Assembly: GCA_018398765.1 (NCBI GenBank) | Contig: JAHBMJ010001493.1 | Coordinates: 7,501-30,161 of the forward strand | Length of the DNA stretch: 22,661 nt | Direction of reading: 5' to 3' | Source: Chromera velia | Lineage: Eukaryota > Sar > Chromeraceae | Shown: positions 17,849 through 22,661 of the stretch, in pieces | Layout: each line of letters opens with the position of its first letter | Numbering within the stretch: position 1 is the stretch's first letter | Translations under genes and position numbers: made by a program | Notes under the pieces: model-generated | Databases searched by the model: none | The model's input: the letters and a program-made list of their open reading frames with translations, nothing else | What the model was told of the DNA's origin: nothing

Positions 17849-18133
17849 GGAATGCTTCACGCGGGCCAAGACCGTTGGCAGTCTGTCTGGTTGGTCAAAC
17901 GATTCGGAAAGGCGGACCACTGGGCTTGCCATGTTCGTCTCTGGAGAGAAGTGCCGGGTATCTCCACGAAGGATGCTCTTCCCCACCCAACCCTTCCTAG
18001 GACTATCAGAAACAGTTCAGTGGCGCTGACCCGGGAGATGGCTTTGTGCCCTGATTTTGAGGGGGGTTATGCGGGCGTCTTTTTGGGCACCTGGACCGGA
18101 ACTCCGGTGGCTGTGAAGATTGGGGCCGTCAAG
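17849..18133 (+). pseudogene. Protein kinase N-lobe exon, glycine loop and VAVK
   Basis: A 95-codon open block between TCATGCAG (ends 17848) and a donor GTAGGT (18134), phase 0. Its end reads FEGGYAGVFLGTWTGTPVAV followed by K. This resembles the glycine-rich loop and the ATP-anchoring Lys strand of tyrosine-kinase-like kinases (pattern GxGxVxxGxWxGxxVAVK), although the first loop glycines are altered. The preceding sixty or so residues (MLHAGQDRWQSVWLVKRFGK and on) are not recognised. This fragment alone has no stop. It is called a pseudogene because downstream fragments are interrupted and no complete catalytic domain can be assembled. Confidence 0.5.
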
Positions 18134-18200
18134 GTAGGTATTTTCTGCTTTGGGCTTTCCACTCTGAAAGTCTCTGACGGAACATCCCGCTGCACCTCAG

Positions 18201-18497
18201 TCGTTTGTACGTCTTTTGGCGCATCGTGTCGAGACTGTTGAGACCCAGAAGACAGCAGCAGACACGGCCGAAACCTTCCGTATTCTCGTTTCAGTGATGG
18301 AAAAGATGGAAATGTCTTTGGCAGATTCGAGGCTGCAGCTCAAGGCCCAGGCCTGGGGTTATGGTTCCCGCGGGCAGTCCTCCTGCGAATCCTTATATAA
18401 TTTCAAGATCGTGTGCGGTGCACATCTCCATACACTTCCCCAAGGACCTTCCATTCCAGTTGCAGCCCAAAACCTAGCTCAATGGACCTCCCAGTAA
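18201..18497 (+). pseudogene. Second kinase-type fragment, possible hinge region
   Basis: Follows a 67-nt intron-like gap (18134-18200, ending CACCTCAG) in phase 0 and is open to a TAA at 18495-18497. It reads SFVRLLAHRVETVETQ, then AETFRILVSVMEKMEMSLAD, which resembles the strand and hinge of a kinase (ILVxExMExxSLAD). Further on, HLHTLPQGPSIPVAAQNLAQ sits where LHxLPxG..IHRDLKPxN would be expected, but the His-Arg-Asp residues are absent. If that alignment is right, the catalytic Asp is lost. The last part is a weak resemblance only. Confidence 0.4.
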
Positions 18498-18979
18498 CAG
18501 TGTACAATGGTCAGTTAGCTTCTACAGACACAGGTCTTCTTTTTTTCTTTTCTTGTCAAAGCAAGCCTCGATGTGCCGATCGGATTGAACAGTCTGTTCT
18601 TTTTCAACCTGACTCAGGTATAAATTCTCTCTCTCCCTCTCCCCCTCTCTCTCGTTTTATGTTTCTTGCATGTGCAGGTGGGTGCGTCTTTGCCTCTCTC
18701 TTGGTCTTTCTGTCTCACATACGTGTGTATATGTGTGTATGTATGTGTGAGAGAGAAAGAGAGAGAGAGTGAAACAACCATCTTTGTGCACGTCTTTCTG
18801 TATATGCAAATGTATTGCCCTCCTGCTAGCAGTCAAGAAGAGTGTGTTGATCAAATCTTGTGTCTCTCTGACTGTTCAGTTGTCTTGCTGCCTTTCTTTC
18901 TCTCTTCCAGTCCCTCTTCTCTCTATGTGAGAACGCACACTCTTTGATCTATTTCTCTCTCTCTCTCTCTCTCTCTCGA
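18498..18979. other. Pyrimidine-rich intervening sequence
   Basis: CT- and GT-rich simple sequence, with a (CT)n run at 18954-18977 leading into the next exon-like block. A short open piece near 18561-18617 (KPRCADRIEQSVLFQ) lies between an acceptor-like and a donor-like site but is not recognised. Confidence 0.4.
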
Positions 18980-19214
18980 AGACGTAACGCACTACATATA
19001 CAACGAGTACAGATTCTAGCTGCTCGAGTGCTACAGGGAGGCGTGTGACCATCGGTGTCCTCGGGGCGCCTTCATCGAATACGCAAACGAATGCCCTGTA
19101 CAGTGCATCGAGTATGGAGATGAAATGTTTCTTGTAGAATAGACCAGCCTTCCAGAAGTTTGTCAGGAACTCAAAAAAGTATCATGCGGTAAGCATGGAG
19201 CAGCAGAACATCAG
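18978..19214 (+). pseudogene. Cys-rich exon-like fragment with two in-frame TAG stops
   Basis: After the (CT)n tract the frame reads EDVTHYIYNEYRF, TAG (19017-19019), LLECYREACDHRCPRGAF, IEYANECPVQCIEYGDEMFL, VE, TAG (19140-19142), TSLPEVCQELKKVSC and on to CAG/GTGAGC, a strong donor at 19215. The Cys spacing (C-x4-C-x3-C, then C-x3-C) hints at a small disulfide or metal-binding unit. Protein-like composition continues in one frame on both sides of each stop, so this looks like a once-coding exon disabled by point mutations rather than frameshifts. Confidence 0.45.
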
Positions 19215-19320
19215 GTGAGCGCCTTTTCTCTCCAGACATGTTTTCTAGCTGATGTATGCATTGCATGGTCAGTATGAAGCATGCATACCTAGAATCCTAC
19301 ACATTCTCTCTCTTCTTTCT

Positions 19321-19360
<40 letters not shown>

Positions 19361-19396
19361 TATGTGCATGTATGTGTAAGAAACACCTCTGCAGAT

Positions 19397-19774
19397 GTGT
19401 GTCTCCGCGCCCCCCACCTCTTCAAGAACCGAGAGCAAGTGCAGAAGCATCGGCAGGAACCGCGTTTGTTACACCTGAAGAGTAGGGAAAGTATTGGAGG
19501 GGACGTGTGGGAGTTCATCCCCGCGCTCTGTCGATATGCAGAGAAAAATGGGGGTATGAAGGGATAGTCGTATTACCATGTGGATAAGGAGGGACATGGG
19601 TCATGGAAGCTCCCTTCCTCGAGGAAAAGGGGTTCTTTCCGATATAAGGTCGAAGCTGCTGTCGCGAAACTCCTCAGCAAGTGTCCCCCAAAACCCTGGC
19701 CCCCGGGGCCACAGAGAATGCCATCGCAGAGCAAGCTTTGCAGAAGTGAGAAAAGAATGAAACGTTCCGAATAA
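19397..19774 (+). pseudogene. Exon-like fragment with one in-frame TAG
   Basis: Starts just after CCTCTGCAG (ends 19394), following a (CT)n(GT)n array. The frame reads VCLRAPHLFKNREQVQKHRQ, continues through SIGGDVWEFIPALCRYAEKN, meets TAG at 19565-19567, resumes with SYYHVDKEGHGSWKLPSSRK and KVEAAVAKLLSKCPPKPW, and ends at TAA (19772-19774). Composition is protein-like on both sides of the TAG. No family is recognised. Its phase does not match the preceding fragment by simple joining. Confidence 0.4.
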
Positions 19775-20195
19775 TATGTGAACTTCTTCAACTTGCTCGA
19801 AAATTCCCTTCCTTTCCCAACATGCGAAGGTGACTCAAACTCCGGAACCATGCCTTCCTGTACTCGCCGCCTATATTACCAAGGTGGCAGAGACAGGCTG
19901 CCGGTTTCCTAGAGACTATCCATCCAGCCTTCCTGCAGGACATCAAGCCCTTGATTGATCCTAGAGATTTGGAGGGGGGGGATGGATTCCGCCTGCTACC
20001 TGCAGGGTTTGTTGAGGAAAAGAGCGGGGAGGAGGAGACGGGAAGGAAGTCTTCTAGTTCGTCAAAAAAAGGCGGTAGGGAATTAAGCCAGACAGGTGGG
20101 GGATGTCTTCAGAATTCTATACTTACATTACCATGGCTCGTGAGGGAAAGACAGACAGCACGTCCCCTTTCCTAGAAAAAATGAAGTGTCTTTAG
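19775..20195 (+). other. Possible further coding remnant
   Basis: A frame open from about 19870 to a TAG at 20173-20175 reads AGFLETIHPAFLQDIKPLID, then PRDLEGGDGFRLLPAGFVEE and a Ser/Lys-rich stretch (KSSSSSKKGG). It is of the same character as its neighbours but lacks a clear splice boundary. Unrecognised. Confidence 0.3.
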
Positions 20196-20597
20196 CCTGA
20201 AGAAACAGTTCTGAAGGCTAAAAAGAAAAAGCGTGAAGTGAAAGAAAGAGAAGACAAAGAGAAGAAGAAGAGAAAGGTAGATGTACAACAAGCAATGGTG
20301 GATGTAGCAAACATAGCACTTGCCGAGATTTGGAAAGAAAAGGTGGAAAAGCCGGTGATAGAGTTCGAGAGGGTGGTGAATGGACACATCACAAGATATT
20401 AAGACCGACCCGTCCTCGAAAACTCCCTCCATGATTTTGTCTGGCCTTTAGCCGTGTCCTTAGGGATGGAAGCCGCAGCAACCTCTGACGCTGACAGTGA
20501 GAGTGCAGACCCGAAGCCCAGATACCGCAGCGATATGAAACTACAGGACTTCCTTCTCGATCAGCGGTTTGAAGCTTGCGATGTGAGAGGGACCTGA
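20196..20597 (+). pseudogene. Lys/Glu-rich exon-like fragment with one in-frame TAA
   Basis: Begins after GTGTCTTTAG (ends 20195). It reads PEETVLKAKKKKREVKERED, a charged helix likely to form a coiled coil, then VDVQQAMVDVANIALAEIWK and IEFERVVNGHITRY. A TAA (20400-20402) interrupts it, after which the same frame continues DRPVLENSLHDFVWPLAVSL, GMEAAATSDADSESADPKPR and LQDFLLDQRFEACDVRGT to TGA at 20595-20597. It lies directly upstream of the second kinase-segment copy. Family unknown. Confidence 0.4.
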
Positions 20598-20648
20598 GAC
20601 AAAACAGGGGAGGGGGGAAGTGGGACTGTGCCAGAAGTTTGAAGTAGG

Positions 20649-20799
20649 ACCTGGAAAGGAACTCCGGTAAGTGTAAAGATTGAGATAGTCCAGGTATTTA
20701 CTGCAATGGGATTCCCATTTTGGATGTCTCTGACGGAATATCCCGCTGCTACGCAGTCGTTAATTCGTGCGTCTTTTGGTGCCTCATGTCGAAACTCTT
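20649..20799 (+). pseudogene. Second, diverged copy of the kinase glycine-loop segment
   Basis: Aligns base for base with 18089-18239 at a constant offset of 2560, roughly three quarters identical by eye. It encodes TWKGTPVSVKIEIVQ, against TWTGTPVAVKIGAVK in the first copy, keeping the VK Lys. It also retains the intron between exon parts, with a GT at 20694 and CAG ending at 20756, next to the shared TCGTT exon start. Upstream stops (TGA at 20595, then others) break the N-terminal side, and the downstream exon frame ends quickly. This is a duplicated relic. Confidence 0.55.
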
Positions 20800-20840
20800 A
20801 TCTGCATATGTTATAAACAAATTGCATGCCCGTTTACGTG

Positions 20841-20989
20841 ATCACCGTGCGCCTTCTTCTTTTTCTGCATGTTGCACGTGCAGCACCCAATGGCATCCCT
20901 GAAGATCGTCAAAGGACCCAATTCAACCATGCATCCTGGGATCATCACCGTGCGTCTTCTCCTTTTGCCTATTGTATGTGCAGCACCCA
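20841..20989 (+). repeat. Duplicated acceptor-like segment, two copies about 100 nt apart
   Basis: 20841-20889 and 20944-20989 share ATCACCGTGCG at the start, a pyrimidine tract, and a GTGCAGCACCCA end. Each has the form of branch region, polypyrimidine tract and CAG acceptor followed by CACCCA. It is probably a duplicated 3' splice region of the decayed kinase-type gene. Confidence 0.65.
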
Positions 20990-21732
20990 CGTCTAGAAAC
21001 CATCAATGACCCCAGTGCAAGAAGGCCAATCTGTCAGATCTACGTAAGCCCGCATACAATTATCCAATTGAAGTGTGTGAATTGTCACTGCATGTATTAT
21101 AGCTCGATAGTCTTCTGCCTTCTTGTGATTGTTCCTTGTGCGTGAAAGTCTGTTTTTTTTTCAGATTCTGCATGTTTGTTTGAGACAGCTTTTGTTGGCG
21201 TCTAAACTTGTGGATGCGGAGTGACTTCATGCATGTGGCTATGTGGAGCTGCGCTAATTCAGCGTTTTCCTCCACAGTGTCTGCCTTCCTTACTATACAC
21301 TTCTCCTTTCTATGTAGATGATCGGTTTCTTGCTGTATATGCTTATTCCATTTCTTCATCAACGCTGCCTCTGCATGCATTCAACCTGTTCCACCCCCAC
21401 ATTTTATGTTCTTTGTCAAGCCGTTTTCCCTGCATATAGATAGATCTCTGTGGGACGTCTTCTTTTCTCTGAATTGCCCGGCTTAGCAGAAACTCGAGAG
21501 AAATAAAAAAGGAGACCCATTACGACCTCACACACCAGAGTCCTGCAGGAGCGCACAGTGAGTCCAATTGGGATGACAAAGACAAGAAAGGCTATTAAGT
21601 AAAAGAGAATCGCTTCCTTTTTTCTTTTCTTCTCAGCCACATCAGGCCGTGCTCTCCCTTCATTCGACAAACTGCACCATACATAATGTGGTGCATCAGA
21701 TGGAAAAAATACCAAAAACAGGAAGAAGAGGG

Positions 21733-21791
21733 AGAAGAAGAAGAAGAAGAAGAAGAAGAAGAAGAAGAAGACGAAGACGAAGAAGAAGAAG
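21733..21791. repeat. (GAA)n microsatellite
   Basis: A GAA run with two GAC interruptions. On the other strand it is (TTC)n. Confidence 0.95.
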
Positions 21792-21866
21792 ACAAACAGG
21801 AAGAAGAGCACAAGATAGTCAAAAAAGGGAACAGGCAGACATCCAAAAACAAAAGAAATGATTAAA

Positions 21867-21975
21867 GAAGGAAGGAAGAAACGGAGGAAGGAATGAAGGA
21901 AGGAAAGACGGAAGCAAAGAAGGAAGCAAAAAAGAAAGAACTGAAGAACTGAAGGAAAGAACGAACGAATGAATG
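21867..21975. repeat. Degenerate (GGAA)n / (GAAC)n purine repeat
   Basis: Imperfect GGAA, GAAA and GAAC units with a four-base rhythm, ending in CGAATGAATGA. Confidence 0.8.
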
Positions 21976-22498
21976 AGAAGATACGCAGTGTTAGCCTAGA
22001 GTCAGAAAGGGGCCGTCTCCATATTTTGTCGGTTCCACATACAGGATCATGTGCAGCCCTTAGTTGAAAAATGGGTATGACAGCTGTTCTGATGTGCGAG
22101 AAATCGGGCTATAGGAAGCTGAAACTAGGCTGAGAGGGCCAAAGCAAGAATTGACAAACGGTGGTAGAATTGAGGCGAATCCCTTCTTGTCATGCGTTGG
22201 CGCATCGGATTCCTTTCTTTGACTTCACAAATGCAGTCTGTCAGCCTTCAAGCTTCTTTTTTCACTTAGATGTATTCTGTAGTATGTTCTATTGCCCAGG
22301 CTCCAAACTGGTTTCGTGTCACTTGTTTTCCCATGTGAAGATAAAGTGTCCCTTTCGTTTCTGCGCTTTCTGCTTGGTTGCATCAATCTGGAACTAATCT
22401 CTAGGAATTGACCTGCAATAGCCCTCTTTCGGTCAGTATGCAAACGCTGGTCCAGATTCCGAAAGAATAAACAGAGGTGCAGGCAAAGACGAAGTAAG

Positions 22499-22581
22499 CA
22501 CACACACACACACACACACACATACATACACACACACACTCACATACACACACACGCACGCACACACATACAACACATGCA

Positions 22582-22654
<73 letters not shown>

Positions 22655-22661
22655 ACACACA
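22499..22661. repeat. (CA)n microsatellite reaching the window edge
   Basis: A CA run with occasional TA, GC and CTCA interruptions that continues to the last base, so its full length is unknown. It probably marks a hard-to-assemble boundary. Confidence 0.95.

Larger units (their letters stand above)
20990..22498. other. No recognisable gene; simple-sequence DNA
   Basis: Apart from the GAA and GGAA arrays listed separately, this interval shows no motif, splice-bounded open block or long repeat. Short frames near 22161-22397 have no protein-like features beyond being open. Confidence 0.5.

Noticed and set aside
21416-21852. Minus-strand poly-Phe and poly-Ser frames
   Set aside because: Translation of the (GAA)n microsatellite and its surroundings.
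22161-22397. 78-codon plus-strand frame
   Set aside because: No start context, motif, splice boundary or compositional bias beyond being open.
22401-22660. Minus-strand Cys-Val repeat frames
   Set aside because: Translation of the (CA)n microsatellite.

Overview
Eukaryotic nuclear DNA. Genes are split by GT-AG introns with long pyrimidine tracts before CAG acceptors, intergenic DNA is long, and simple-sequence repeats are very abundant. The style (pyrimidine-rich introns, frequent GCATGC-type words, long low-complexity protein inserts, about half G+C with AT-rich islands) fits an alveolate, either a chromerid alga or a coccidian-type apicomplexan. That assignment is inference from style; no marker gene here fixes the species.

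Layout. 1-395: probable 3' end of an unrecognised gene entering from the left. 396-1170: non-coding, with two sets of direct repeats. 1170-4900: AT-rich island of repeat debris, including a small non-autonomous DNA-transposon-like element (3677-4491) filled with tetranucleotide repeats. 5512-8000 (minus): a gene for an IMP1-type mitochondrial inner-membrane signal peptidase (S26 family), recognised from its Ser box, Lys box and GDN...DSRxYGP box on three exons. 9067-10066 (plus): a complete small dual-specificity phosphatase in three exons, head-to-head with the peptidase gene. 10067-14885: about 4.8 kb without a recognisable gene, full of pyrimidine tracts ending in CAG, purine repeats, a G4-type run and one N (12307). 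14890-15630: AT-rich, empty. 15633-16983: a three-copy tandem repeat, a candidate hAT-like mini-element (16460-16837) and a 63-nt-period duplication. 17501-20800: exon-like fragments, one with a protein-kinase glycine-loop/VAVK motif, several interrupted by in-frame stops, plus a second diverged copy of the kinase segment 2560 bp downstream: a decaying, duplicated kinase-type gene. 20841-22661: a small duplication, then non-coding DNA and GAA, GGAA and CA microsatellites.

The two confident genes act in unrelated processes (maturation of mitochondrial intermembrane-space proteins; protein dephosphorylation). What links them is position: about 1.07 kb of shared upstream DNA containing a perfect GC-rich hairpin. 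The most unusual observation is that in the peptidase gene the intron donors run straight into tetranucleotide arrays whose unit regenerates a donor (GTGA-GTGA and GTCA-GTCA), as if the microsatellites grew out of the 5' splice sites.
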